A stretch of 64,000 nt of DNA from Mikania micrantha (Eukaryota > Streptophyta > Magnoliopsida > Asterales > Asteraceae), in contig CM018690.1 in assembly GCA_009363875.1 (NCBI GenBank), forward strand, positions 32,803,445 to 32,867,444, given 5' to 3'. The notes under the pieces were generated by a model, which was not told where the DNA came from, searched no databases, and was given only the letters and a program-made list of their open reading frames with translations. Every line of letters starts with the position of its first letter. The stretch's first letter is position 1. Shown here in pieces: positions 36,666-49,888 of the stretch. The position numbers and the translations under genes are program-made.

Positions 36666-37490
36666 CAAGGGCGGCCCGGGGGAGGGGCGAACCCGACTCC
36701 CGTCCTGGGCCCATTTCTTAGAGGGGCACGCAATTTTTTATATATACGTATATATACAGATTCATTCAAATGAAAATTAATAAGACGAATCGAACTAAAA
36801 AGAAACATTTATAAACATATTATATAATGGTGCAAAAGATAATTTTTCTTAAAGTATATTAAGTTACTTGCATGCCCTTTAAACTAAATATGTCAATTAG
36901 TTCGGTTAACGGTTTATTCGGTCTGGTTTAATCGATTTTCAATTGTTTCCCCTATTAAAAAACCGAACCGAATCCGAGAAGTGATTTGGTTCTAATTTCG
37001 GTTAAAACCAAATAAACCACTTAAAAGTCAAATAAACCGATCCAAATAAACCGAATTCAATTGAATAAACCGATTAAAACCAAATAAACCAATTAAAAAC
37101 CGAATAAACCGATCTGAATAAACCGAATTCAACCGAGTAAACCGAATTCAATCTTATATATTATTAATAAGATAATAAATTTAAATTTGAATTCAGTTTA
37201 ATCGGTTAACTAAACAAACCAAATTTATAAAAAAATTGGAATCAAAAACCAAAATTCGGATATGGTTAGGTACTGAACCAAAAACCGAATTTGGAATTTT
37301 GATACAACTAGAACCAAAATGAAAACCGAATTCAGAATTCGGTTCGATTTTTCAGTTACGAATACGTTTCGGTTTTCGATATTAAACGGTTTTTTGGTTT
37401 TTTGAGCACCTCCACTTTAATATTTAAATTCTTTATGGGGCCTTTTTTTCCGGTTCGTCCTGGGCACGCCAAATCTCAGGGCCGCCCCTA
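36666..37490. mobile_element. Non-autonomous hAT-type element (825 bp)
   Basis: The ends CAAGGGCGGCCC (left) and GGGCCGCCCCTA (right) are inverted repeats. The inner homology continues ('cgtcctgggcccat' against 'cctgggcacgcc'). A perfect 8-bp duplication TATACTAA flanks it (36658-36665 and 37491-37498). The interior 36895-37410 is a simple-sequence-like region of 'aaccgaataaaccg' units on both strands, possibly a separate nested repeat. No transposase ORF. Confidence 0.85.
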
Positions 37491-37572
37491 TATACTAAAA
37501 TATCTTTGTTATTAATTTAGATTTCGATATCTAGTTTAGATATTTTATGGTTTCAAAAATTTTGGTTTTTGT

Positions 37573-38159
37573 TAGGGCTGTAATCGAGCTGAGCCGAGCC
37601 AGGCCGAGCTCGAGCTTGAGACATTTCGAGCCGAGCCGAACCAGCTCGGAAATTTTTTCGAGCCAAAAAATCGAGCTCGAGCTCGAGCTCGTAAAGAAAC
37701 TCGAGCCACGAGCCAACTCGGTGATTTTTTTTAACCTCCTCCTCCACTTTACATACATACATATAGAATATATATAAAATCTAATATATAAAATTAAATA
37801 TGTATACATACATAATTATATATAAAATTTAATATATCTATATGTATATATATATATTATATGTGTGTGTGTTTATATATACATACATATATATTATACA
37901 TAATATATACATTTATATAATTTTATGTATAAGATATTAAATATAAATATATATATATATATATATTATGTATAATATATATATATATGTATGTATATAT
38001 ATTTATATACATATATTTATATATTTGTGTGTAATATAACATGTGTGTGTATAATTATATATATATATTAAAAAATCGAGCCGAGCCACGAGCCGAGCTC
38101 TTTTCGAGCCGTGCTTTTTTCGAGTGAGCCTCGAGACGCGAGTTTTTTGAATAGTCCTA
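37573..38159. mobile_element. Non-autonomous hAT-like element, GAGCCGAGC family
   Basis: The ends TAGGGCTGTAATCGAG and ..GAATAGTCCTA are imperfect inverted repeats. The flanks GTTTTTGT (37565-37572) and GTGTCTGT (38160-38167) match 6 of 8. Subterminal regions are dense in 'cgagctcgag' and 'gagccgagcc'. The middle (37780-38070) is an expanded TA/TATG microsatellite. No ORF of note. Confidence 0.65.
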
Positions 38160-38890
38160 GTGTCTGTAATCCAAATTTATTTTGCTCCTGATTTATATTT
38201 TGATTTGTAATTTAGATTTTAATTTGATATAATTGTTTAAACAATTTTGGTTTCTGTTTTATTTAATTACTGCCTTTCAACTTCATTAGGTCTTTATTCT
38301 TGAGAATCTATGGGCATATATTTCAGATTTCAGACTATTATTCTAATTATAAAAACAACAATTTGGTCACGTCTTTAATAGATTTGTCACATGTAATCAT
38401 TATATTAATTATTCATATATTTTAACAATTAATTTTATTAATTTAATATATCGAAGTTAAGTTTTCAAATTTAAAAAAATAACATTTATGTTTTTTTAAT
38501 ATTATTCATATCTTATCCTAAAATATAATTTTATAATTCTTAAATCATATTTGTTATTTATAATTTATAGATTTTCATTTTCTTATTGTAAATTTTCATT
38601 TTCTTAATTCATTAAATGTTACAAATATTCATTATTTTATTTTATAATTTGCTAATGACCCATCTAACATATAAATCTTATAATCTTCATAGAATTTTTT
38701 TATTTAAAATATGATAAACAATGTAACACGTATATGAGTTTCTTCGCAAGTCAAATAATAAAAAACAAGAAGTGTAAAAAATGTTTTCTAATTAGATATT
38801 GCATATTAGTTTAGGATTTAATTTATGATTTTGATTCCTATTTCTGTTTCAACGCGATATATGTTCATTCTAAAAATCAAAACAAAGTGG
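38160..38890. other. AT-rich DNA, no gene recognised
   Basis: No ORF or repeat signature. Confidence 0.4.
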
Positions 38891-39380
38891 TAACTTTTAC
38901 TAGGAAAAAAAATTTACGATGCAGATGCGTAGGAAACTGGTTATTCCGACGCATTTCCGACGAAAATTTTTTGTATGAAAAGTTGCATAGGAAAACGTTT
39001 GTGACACATTTCCGAAACGTTTGCGACAGAAAAAAGCGTAAAAATTCCTACGTTTTTTCGACGCATCTTTTTTTAATACACAATAACAACAATTAAAAAA
39101 TGTACACAACTATTTTAATTTTACGACGCATTTCCGACAAAACCGTATACAATTTTTTTGAATTTTGCAACACAAGTTATTTTTCCTGTTTTCTAATATT
39201 GCGACAGACTTGCGGCAAATTGATAAATAGATTAGTGACACACTTCCGACACATTCATTTGCAACACATTTGAGACATAAGTTCTTTTTCCTGTTTTTTC
39301 TAATCTTACGACACGTTTGCGACAAATCAATAAATAGATTAGTGACGTATTTCCGACACATGTTTTTGCGACACCATTTT
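38891..39380. mobile_element. CACTA-like subterminal repeat region (one end)
   Basis: It starts near 'actaggaaaaaaaattta', a decayed form of the CACTACAAGAAA terminus. It then has many copies of 'cgacgcatttccgacg' and 'gcgacacatttccgac'-like units on both strands. Dense short subterminal repeats of this kind are typical of CACTA (En/Spm) transposons. No opposite end or transposase was found. Confidence 0.5.
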
Positions 39381-40060
39381 TATTCTTGTTTGTCTAATAT
39401 TACAGTGATCTAATTTACAGTAATGTAACACATTATTTACAGAGATGTAACTTATTATTTACAGTGATGTAATTTTTATCTTTGATTCGGTTTTAATCTA
39501 GACTAGTTTTTAATTATTTTTTTAAATATCTCGCTTTACATCGATATAACGAACACAGACACAACAAATTTTAATTTCTTTTTCTAACAACGGTAAATTA
39601 AAGTGTTACATCAACGTAAATAATTTAAATAATGTGTTACATCACAGTAAAATACGTCAATGTAAATTAAATCACTGTAATTTATCATTGTTAGAAAAAA
39701 TTTCAAATAAATTTGTTATCTTTAAACTCGTTACAATGATGTAAATACAGAGCATCTAAAAAAAGCAAAAAAAAATAGTCGAGACTATAATGGAATTAAA
39801 GAGAAACACGAGACGAATATAATGGTGCAATTTTTTAATATAAATCAACAAGTTACATCACTATAAATTACATAAATGTAAATTATATCAATGTAATCTA
39901 TCATTGTTAGAAAAAATTTCAAATAAATTTGTTATCTTTAAGTTCGTTACAATGATGTAAATATAGGGCATCTACAAAAAGTAAAAAAAAATAGTCGAGA
40001 CTATAACATAATTAAAGAGAAAAATGAGGCGATTAGAATGGTGCAATTTTTTAAAAAAAT
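39381..40060. repeat. Array of TTACAGTGATGTAA-type motifs with a 216-bp-period duplication
   Basis: At least ten variants of TTACAnnnnTGTAA or its complement occur between 39400 and 39965. The second to fourth (39415, 39437, 39459) are spaced exactly 22 bp. About 39676-39840 is repeated at 39892-40056, starting 'tgtaatttatcattgttag', with few changes. The whole is AT-rich and non-coding. It may be the interior of the CACTA-like element to its left. Confidence 0.7.
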
Positions 40061-40459
40061 AATATAGTATAAAAAGGTTATAAATGTTTAAAAAAGAGTG
40101 GGGTAAACTTTATATTAAAAATTAGATTTATTAAAATATTTTAAAGAGTAAATTACTGATTATGTCCTTTAAAAATATAACAATTTGCTGGTTTCGTCCT
40201 TTGACTTCGAAAATTACTAGAGGTATCCATATTTTGAAAATTTTGCACTGGTTATGTCCTTTATCACTAACACCGTTAAAAGTCTCCGTTAAAACCCCCA
40301 TGTGCCAGTTACATGAGGGGTAAAATAGTCATTTCATCCCCTTCTTCTTCCTAGGGTTTCCACCACACCCACTACACCATCACCACCGGTTGTGGTGTGG
40401 TGATAAACGCCTGTCCTCTGATATTCTCCCTTTGATCACCGCAATTTCATCCCCAAAAA

Positions 40460-40734
40460 ATGATGGATTTGATTTCATATTACAGTCAATACGCCGTTCA
40501 AGTCTCTGAATCTTCCTCATGTTCAAGCTACACGTCTACTAATTCATGTATTGTTTCCCCCAATTTGATCCCCTCCTCACAAACCGATGTCGCCTGTTTA
40601 TACAAAACCACCCTCTTCACCGGCGACCAACACTTCATCACCGTCAGATAGCACCGCAACGTCACCACCCAAGGCCTCCAGATCACCTCCGGCCACGAGC
40701 CCACCACCCTTTTCCGGCTAAACACACATTCCGG
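40460..40734 (+). pseudogene. DUF868-family gene fragment (5' part), captured by a MULE
   Basis: An ORF of 63 codons starts at ATG 40460. It has 'YAVQVSESSSCSS', 'CIVSPNLIPSSQ' and 'DVACLYKTTLFTGDQHFITV', resembling the conserved N-terminal part of the plant DUF868 family (function unknown to me). A stop replaces an expected Trp at 40649-40651. The same frame then continues ('NVTTQGLQIT', 'TTLFRLNTHSG') to 40734, where a solo LTR has inserted. The remainder lies at 53176-53335. The family call is from memory of motif layout and was not checked by a search. Confidence 0.65.
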
Positions 40735-42699
40735 TGTGACACCCCGTAATTTCCAGGTCAGCTTTGATTTTATTTAAATGTTTATTTAAATACATTATGT
40801 ACACGTGGCATTAGAATTAGATTAATTTAGTGTGACACGTGGCACGATAGTACGAACACTGACTCATGACTAGATAATTCGTTGAATTATCGGCAAACAG
40901 CACACACGTGTCAAAACACACGAACGTTGGTGAACGCCTAACACATTGTGTAGCACAACACTCGAAACTTCACGAAACACTGACACAAGTCAATTATGGC
41001 TAATAATTGGCCAATAGAGTCCAAACGACGCTCGAACGATGTTCTATGATCGAGAAACGGGCAAGAATGGGCCCAGAACAACAAAACAAGCTTATTGGGC
41101 TTGAAATTCAGGCCAGGCGGTACGCCTGACCCGATACACCCACGACAGGCGATGCGCGCGGATGGAAAATTGGGCGCCTCATCCGGCTGCATCCGCGCGT
41201 AACGACAGGGGATATCCACCCACGCCAGGCGATACGCCTGGGGCGCCAGCGTCGCAAAACAACTTTTTAAGCTCCCAAGATCATCATTTGGCCTACACTA
41301 CTCTTTTTACTCATTATATCCGAACTCATACTCAACCACTCGACCATCTTCAACCTCAATCCTCTGTTACAACCCCTCTCCTCCATTGGAAGCCATTTTT
41401 ACACCCCTTGGAAGCTTGAGATCATTGAAAGAAGACCTCTAGGGAGCATCCATCACCACCATCTTCTTAATTTCTGTCGAATCCAACGAGCCAGAAGGTT
41501 ATAGAGCTGCTAGTGCATCATCTCAGTGATTTAAAGAGCTCTAGAAGGTAGCCCCACTCTCCTTGTAGCTTAAAAACACTTAAAATCTCACATGCAATGG
41601 GTAAAACCCACATGCAAGCACCCAAGACTTTCATGCACGAATTTTCTCTTGTTTTAATCTGGGTTTGTTGATACAACAGTGTTTTATGATGATCTAAAGT
41701 GTTTAGATGATGATCTATGATGATCTATGATGATGTGTTATTGTGTATTTCATGATTTGGTCACAAATGGGTGATTTACCCACATGCATGTACGATCTAT
41801 GATGGCTAGAATGATTTTCAGTAGTTAAGCATGTTTCTTGATGATATTGGATGATGATTACATGTTAGATGATGTTGGAAATGGTTAAAAACATGATTTG
41901 TAAGGACCTTACTATATTTAGAAACTTTTTAGTTACAAGTTGGTGATATGGTGTGTTTGATGATCATGCATGTATATAGAATTGTTGCTAGGATAATAAC
42001 ATGATGATTTGATGTATTAGAAAGTGGTCTTGATGATATCTATGATCATATTTAGAGTTATTTCTATTTTTAGAAACTTTGCTAGTTGAAATGTTGATAG
42101 ATGATAAAATTGGTTATATTGACATGATTAAATGTTGCTAGAAGATATATTAGGATGATTTGTGACATGAACAATGAGTTAGAAATGTTAAATGGTCATT
42201 TTTATGCAAAAACCACAAAGTTACTATTTATAGTAACTTTATTTTTAGAAAAACCGATTTGTCAACATGTTGTGTTATTTGAGCATGCTAAATGACTTAT
42301 TATGTTATAATATGCATAATAGATGCTAAGTTAGATGGTTTCCGATGTCACGTATGCTAAAAATGGAAACTTTCCATTTTAGGAAACTTTGGTGCACTAA
42401 CATGTTATAAACGGCGTATGTGAACTTGTATGATAATGTGCTATGTGTTAACATGACCCCGTAGGACTATTGAACATGCTAGAACTCTAAAACCGTCATG
42501 CTTGTGAACTTTCCATAAATGGAAACTTACTATAAATAGTAAGTTGTCCATAGACGCGATTTGCGCGTTTTGCACACGACAAACACTTACACGATTGCTA
42601 CACGATTCACAAACCGGCACACGGTTCACCAACGGGTCGTTGACTTGACACGGTCAACCTTGGACAAACACGGTCAACTTTGGTCAAACACGGTCAAAC

Positions 42700-44923
42700 T
42701 GTAAGCCCCATAACTTCCACATGTATGACACGTGTTTAAAACGACATCAAAGTTTAGGTCCCAATTTTTTTTAAACCAACAAATATAATTAACACCATAA
42801 ACACTCCATTTACATACGACTTTACAAAATAATTGATGTTAATTAAACATTCAATAACAAAAATTATATTTGAGTTATCACCAAAAACCTTTGTTTAACA
42901 CCAACAAAGAAAAACCACAAAAAGTGTTTGATCCGAATCCTTGCAAGGCAATCCGATCACAACCGCGTTCAACCCTTCCGTTCACCTGAAAACACCATAA
43001 TTAAGTCACCATTAGTTCATTAGAACTAAGTAAGATCACCATGCCCGCCCACACGAGCTTACATGACTCAAAAAGTCAATTTTGGTCAAATTTTACCCCT
43101 GGCGTATTGGTAGGCGTATTTGGAGGCGTATCACAGAAAAATTTGGAGTTTTAGCTGAAGGAGGCGTATCATACGCCCCCCCAGGCGTATCATACGCCGG
43201 GCACCACCTGCACAACTATTTTTGCTGTTTTAAGCCATCTTGACCCCTTTCGCTCAAATACGACCGTTCCAATACCCCCATAAACATTATATAACACCAT
43301 ATAATCATATTAAACACCTTAATTCACCAAATTATAACCATCATAGTCATAATATCAAACGATTTACTAACGGGTCGTTTGCACCCAAAACTCCATTGAA
43401 ATCTTATTCCACAAGATTTCTCAAGATAAGTAACCCACACCACTTGTGTTTTACAAACTTGATTACACCCAACAAAGAACATTCACACACCATGTGAATA
43501 ATTCAATGTCATGATCACACCACTTGTGAATCAAAACACCAATTTGAGTTGAATTCAATTACAATTCACACACCTTGTGAAATAATTCAAATCCTTCAAC
43601 ACACATACAAATTATCACCAAATCAATCATGAACTAGTATTGAAACACCATGTTTACAATAATCAAGCAACATATATCACCTATTGCTTACCATTGTCTA
43701 ACAACATGTACTAGTTCACCTATCCACCATAAAGTCAAATCTTCAACAACATTCATACATGTACACACCTTTACACATAACAAGTAGAAGATTTAGGTGA
43801 CTTACCTTGTTCCAACGCGCTATCCTCTATAACCAATTCCTTCCCGGTTCGTTTGGTGCCACTCACACCTTCACTATCAATTCCTATTATCACAACTAAT
43901 AGGTTTAATATATAAAGTTTGACCACAATTAGTCAACATACACCCATTCACCCCAATATCACCATTTTAACTAAATTACTTCCAATTGACCCTTAACCAC
44001 ATCAACTCACCCTTGTTGAGTTTATACACCCACCTATTTCATATCACCATAGGTTTTAAACAAATTTTAAGTTAAATACTCTACTTGGCATTTCATCAAA
44101 CACCATGTATGCACAAGTTCATGTGCTAATGATCATTCATCATTAACACATCTATGTAACTCCATTATTTTGTTTAAAAATGATCAATCTCAACAATTTC
44201 CCCACAAACTACAACAATATAGTGATAATCATCAAATCCCCACCTTTTAACACTAACTTTACACACCATAGTCATCAACTCCATGAAAACCCCAATTCAC
44301 CCATTTTCATAACATGTAAATCATGAAATAAAACACTTAAAAGTTGTTCCTACATGATTATCAACATCATTAACAACATTTTACACCCTCAAAACACCAA
44401 ATTTGAGAGTTTTACCCATCAAACCCACACCCCTCATGGAGACCCACGAAAATCCCATCAAAAACACCCAAAAATCTTACCTAGATGTTGTTTGATGCAA
44501 GGAGAACTCCAATTTCAACTTGCATTCAAGATCAGATCAACATCCAACCTCCAATTTGATCACTTCTTGAAGTTCTTGAGTTTTTTTCTCCTTTTTCTCT
44601 CCTCTCTTTCACGTTTCAGCACACACACACACACATAAAAGTGTGAAATGTTGACCAAGTCAACATTTAACCCCTCTTTTAAATCAAGTTTCATCTATTG
44701 TCAACTTTGGTCCCTCTATTACTAGTTAAAACTAACTAGTTATAACTAACTAAGTTAAGTTAGTAAACACCCAACATATTGTTAAAATAAACAAACACTC
44801 TTAAAACACCCACCAATTGGTTATAATTAACAAATATTAATAAAACACCCATCAAATTAAATAAACACAATCATACACCAATTATGCTTAATTTATAATA
44901 TTTCACCAAAATGGGATGTTACA
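42700..44923 (-). repeat. 3' LTR of the chromovirus
   Basis: In element sense it starts TGTAACATCCC and ends GGGGCTTACA. It contains a cluster of 'ggcgtat' / 'atacgcc' motifs (43100-43203) and a CA-repeat. ORFs inside it (43240-43497 and 44354-44638) recur in the other LTR and have no protein features. Confidence 0.95.
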
Positions 44924-44938
44924 AATTCTCCCCTCCTT
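44924..44938 (-). other. Polypurine tract of the chromovirus
   Basis: On the minus strand, AAGGAGGGGAGAATT immediately precedes the 3' LTR start (TGTAACA): the expected priming site for plus-strand DNA synthesis. Confidence 0.85.
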
Positions 44939-44964
44939 ACAAAGGTTTCGTCCCCGAAACCTCG

Positions 44965-47900
44965 TTACACCTCAAAAAGAAAAGGATAAAATTTCCGCAT
45001 TTCATCCTCGGACTCCCACGTAGCATCCGAACCCCGTCTGTTCTTCCATTGCACCATTACTTGGTTAATCGTCTTATTCCGAAGTTGCTTGACTTTTCTA
45101 TCCAAGATAGCCACCGGTTTCTCAATATAATTGAGTTTATCATCAATCACCAAATCCTCCAATGGCACATAAGCAGATTCATCCGCCAAGCACTTTCGCA
45201 AATAGGATACGTGGAATGTATTGTGAATCCCACTCAACTCCTCCGGTAGCTCTAAACGATAGGCAACCTCGCCAATCCGAGCTATAATCTTGAATGGTCC
45301 AATAAACCGTGGACTAAGTTTCCCCCGCTTTCGAAAACGAATCACACCCTTCCAAGGAGAAACCTTTAACAACACAAAGTCTCCCACTTGGAATTCGATC
45401 GGCCTCCTCCGTTTATCCGCATACGATTTCTGACGGTCTTGTGCCGCCTTTAAATGAGCTCGTATCTGATCGATTCGTTCGTTTGTCACCTTTACTACCT
45501 TTTTGCTGGCGAGTTCCCTTGGTCCCACTTCTCCCCAACACACGGGAGTTCTACATTTTCTCCCATACAAAACCTCAAAAGGAGGCATTCCAAGACTGGA
45601 ATGATAACTGTTATTGTAAGAAAACTCCGCCAAAGGTAAGTAATCATCCCAACTTCCCCCAAAATCAATGATACACGCACGTAACATGTCCTCAAGCGTT
45701 TGAATAGTCCTTTCACTCTGACCATCCGTTTGAGGGTGATACGCTGTGCTCAACAATAGTCTCGTACCCAATTCCTCCTGAAAATTCTTCCAAAAATGAG
45801 AAGTGAACCGGGTGTCACGATCAGACACAATAGTAACCGGTACTCCATGTCGAGACACCACCTCCTTAACATAAATTTCAGCCATTTTCTTGGAAGAATA
45901 TGTTTCCTTGATCGGTATAAAGTGAGCACTCTTTGATAACCGGTCTACAATGACCCATATCGTATCATAACCGTTCCTAGTCTTAGGAAGCTTCGTGATT
46001 AGGTCCATCGTAATATGCTCCCACTTCCACATCGGAATCTCCAAAGGTTGCAATTTGCCATACGGTTTTGATGCTCCGCCTTAACTTGAGCACAAGTCAA
46101 GCATTTTTCGACATACTTGACAATGTCTCGTTTCATTCCCGGCCACCAATAGTTAACCCGCAAGTCACGATACATCTTCGTGCCCCCCGGGTGAATCGAA
46201 TATCTCGATTTATGAGCTTCCTCCAATAAAGCCGTCTTCAAAGGACAAGTGGGTGGTATCCACACTCGACCCCACCTTGTCTTTAAACCCCGACTATCCT
46301 CATCCAATTGATGAACTAACCCCTTAATTCTATCACGTTTCCAATTCTCCTCCTTTAAAGCTTCCGTTTGAGCAGCTTTAATTTGATTCACTAGATCCGA
46401 AGTTACCACAATTTTCATTGCTTTTACCTGAATGGGTAAAGGTTCCTCCTTTCTACTCAAAGCATCCGCCACTACGTTTGCTTTCCCCGGATGATAGAGA
46501 ATTTCGCAGTCGTAGTCTTTGAGTAACTCCATCCAACGTCTCTGCCTCATATTCAATTCCTTCTGTGTGAAGAAATACTTCAAACTCTTGTGGTCGGTAT
46601 AAATAGTACATTTCACCCCATAAAGATAATGACGCCATATCTTTAATGCAAAAACAACCGCCGCAAGCTCCAAGTCATGAACGGGATAGTTAATCTCATG
46701 AACCTTCAACTGACGTGAAGCATAAGCAATAACTTTCCCTCTTTGCATGAGAACACACCCAAGACCAACATATGAAGCATCGGAATAGACCACAAGATCA
46801 TCGGGTCCATCCGGTAAAGTTAACACCGGAGCTTGAGTTAGTCTTGTCTTTAACTCTTGAAACGCCTTTTCTTGTTCATCACCCCACACAAACTTAATAT
46901 CCTTCCTTGTAAGCTTAGTCAAAGATGAAGCAATCTTGGCAAAGTCTTGAATAAACCTCCTGTAATAACCGGCTAAACCAAGAAAACTTCTAACCTCAGT
47001 TGGAGTCTGGGGTGGACTCCATTTCATAACCGCCTGAATTTTTGTAGGATCAACATGTATGCCACCGGCATTGACCACATGTCCTAAGAACTGTACTTCG
47101 CGTAACCAGAAATCACACTTGGAGAACTTAGCATACAGTTTCTCCTTACGAAGTGTTTCAAGAACTTCACGCAAATGACAAGCGTGATCCGCTTCATTCT
47201 TGGAATAGATAAGTATGTCATCGATGAACACAATGACTGATCTATCTAACATTGGACGACACACCCGATTCATCAAGTCCATGAACGCCGCCGGTGCGTT
47301 AGTTAAACCAAAAGACATCACAAGAAATTCGTAATGCCCATACCTCGTACGAAAAGCCGTCTTTGGAATGTCTTCCTCTCTAACCTTCAACTGATGGTAT
47401 CCCGATCGAAGGTCGATCTTAGAAAACCATGAAGCACCTTGTAATTGGTCAAAGAGGTCGTCAATCCTAGGTAATGGATACCTATTCTTCACCGTGACCT
47501 TGTTCAACTCCCGATAATCTATACACATTCTGAAGCTCCCATCTTTCTTCTTGACAAATAATACCGGTGCACCCCAAGGTGAGATGCTCGGACGAATAAA
47601 ACCCATGTCAAGAAGTTCTTGCAATTGACTCATCATCTCTTGCAATTCAGATGGTGCCAACCGATATGGAGCCTTAGCAATGGGTTTAGCCCCTGGCACC
47701 AAGTCAATTCGGAACTCCACATCCCTTTCGGGAGGTAATCCCGGTAGTTCATCCGGAAAGACATCCGAAAAATCACGAACTATAGGAATGTCTTCTATCA
47801 ACTTCACTCCTTTCTCCGAATCCACCACATAAGCAAGAAACGATCGTCCGCCATTGTTCAAATACTTCATAGCTTCAATTAAAGAACATAAGATCATACC

Positions 47901-49421
47901 ACCACGTTTCTCCCCACGAATACACACCTCATGTCCACTAGGAGACATCAATTGAATAATCTTATGTTTACACACAATGTTGGCCCCGTGAGCCGAAAGC
48001 CAATCTATCCCAACCACCGCATCGAACTCCCCCAATACCATAGGTATTAAATCAATATCGAAATCCTCCCCATCGATGGTTAATTTACATTTTCGATAGA
48101 CATCACATACTAGAAAGCATTTAGAATCCGCTATTTCTATTTCTAAAGGCACCGACAATTTCTCAACCACAAAAGAAGAGTGTTGTATAAAATTCGTAGA
48201 CACAAATGATCTACTAGCCCCCGAATCAAATAAAATGTAAGCAGGCAAGGTATTGATGAAGAAAGTACCTGTCACCACATCAGGTGTGACTTTGGCTTCC
48301 TCCGCAGTGATTTGAAAGGCCCTACCCTTGGGTTTGGGTACCTCCACCTTCTTCCCACTTCCTTGCCCCTTAAAAGATCGATTTTCTGTTCCACCAAATC
48401 CAGCCCCCTTAAGTTCCGGACATTCACTCCGAATATGCCCCGGTTTGTAGCAATTATAACATAAATTCAACGGGCTCGAGCATTGATTAGCAAGATGACC
48501 TTGCTTCCCACATTTGTAGCAAGATAAGGGTCGTGTTGAACAATCACCCATGTGGTCTTTCCCACATTTTGTACAATGCTTAACTCCCCTACTTGAGTGG
48601 AACTTTGTAGGTGAGTTAGAGAACTTCCCCTTTTTAGATGACCCCATCTCCTTCTCTACCTTCCGCTTTTCACCGCGGTCTTCCTGTCGCTTTAACTCCA
48701 ACTCGCGCTCCCGAGCACAATCAATAAGTTCCGCCAATGTCTCACACTTAGATGGTGTAAGAAATTCGCGGTACTTGGCATTCAACATACTGTGGTATCG
48801 ATTGATCCACATCCGCTCCGTTTGTAGCAAATCAGGACAAAATCTAGCTTTGTCATAGAAGATGGCAGTAATCGTGTCAATACTTTCCTCCTTATGTCTC
48901 ATATGAAGGAATTCTTCCGTGATTCTGTCAATTGCCGCCTGCGGACAGAACCGTTTAAGGAACAACTCCTTAAACTCCGCCCAAGTTAAATTTCTCACGC
49001 CATCCCTACCCCTTTCCTTCCGTAGAAGCTCCCACCAATCCTTTGCTCTTTCACGCAACTGATTCCCCGCAAAGATCACCTCATCTTCCGGGTCACAATG
49101 GCTCGTCTCAAACGTGCCCCCCATATCAGTTATCCACCGTTGACTCAGTAATGGGTCAACTTCCCCTTTGAATTCGCTTGGCTTGCAAGCTACAAACTCC
49201 TTATAAGTTACTTTCTTTGGAGTTCGTTCCCCATCTTGCCCCCCTCTGAGATTTGCAAACTCTTGTCGAATAAATTCCCTCATGGAGGCTTGTAGACCCT
49301 CCATATGGTGAGGAATTGAAGCTTCTAGTGCTTTTGCCACCTCTTCTCTCACCATAGCTTGCATTTCGGTGAAGTTAATTTCATGACCGCCACCATCATT
49401 AATGTTATCACCACCAGCCAT
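44965..49421 (-). pseudogene. Chromovirus gag-pol polyprotein with one frame break
   Basis: Encodes the gag-pol polyprotein of a Ty3/gypsy chromovirus. The first frame runs from the ATG at 49421 (chosen over the ATG at 49451 because MAGG.. starts the gag-like region) to 45999. It holds a gag domain, three zinc knuckles (CTKCGKDHMGDC, CYKCGKQGHLANQC, CYNCYKPGHIRSEC), a protease site DSGAS, reverse transcriptase with FIDDILIYS, RNase H (YSDASYVGLGC, TDHKSLKYF, DALSR), and the integrase zinc finger. The second frame (46053-44965) holds the integrase core (MDLITKLPKTRNGYDTIW, SDRDTRF, STAYHPQTDGQSE), the GPF/Y-type region and a C-terminal chromodomain (VMVQWKNRRGSDATWES). The frames are separated by a single-base loss near 46060-46075, between zinc finger and core. 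With otherwise intact coding and nearly identical LTRs, the break is recent or a sequencing error. Confidence 0.93.
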
Positions 49422-49871
49422 TCTACGGCTGAAACAAGTTATTTGATACATTAGTTTTTGGTATCTAGTTCATATAACTAAACACACCATGAAATATGAA
49501 CTTAAATACATCACCAAATCAAGCTCTTAACACCTTACCTAATATTCATAACCATATTATGAATTGGTTCCATTAAGGTCATATCTATGTCAAGGATATA
49601 ATCTTATGTTGGCCAGACATAACACTATACACTTCACATATCCAATTCCTTAACTTCACCTCCCCATAACATGACTAGGAATTTCGGTTCAACAAGCAAA
49701 TTCACACCAAACATCAATAAACATATATAACTAAGGTAAACAATACACAAACTTGTTACCTTAAACCCCCGGCTTCGTGATCGGATCTCGGATCAAACAA
49801 CACCCCCCCATATCAAAAGCACAATGATTTGAGTTCAAGTGTTCGCGACGCACTTGAATCCCTCAAACCAA

Positions 49872-49885
49872 TGGCTCTGATACCA
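49872..49885 (-). other. Primer binding site (initiator-Met tRNA type)
   Basis: On the minus strand this reads TGGTATCAGAGCCA, the common plant retrotransposon PBS complementary to the 3' end of initiator methionine tRNA. It lies three bases from the 5' LTR end. Confidence 0.92.
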
Positions 49886-49888
49886 ACT

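Noticed and set aside
43240..43497. 85-codon ORF, repeated at 50429-50686, and the 94-96-codon ORFs at 44354 and 51543
   Set aside because: They are identical pairs because they lie in the two LTRs; composition is low-complexity and there is no protein motif.
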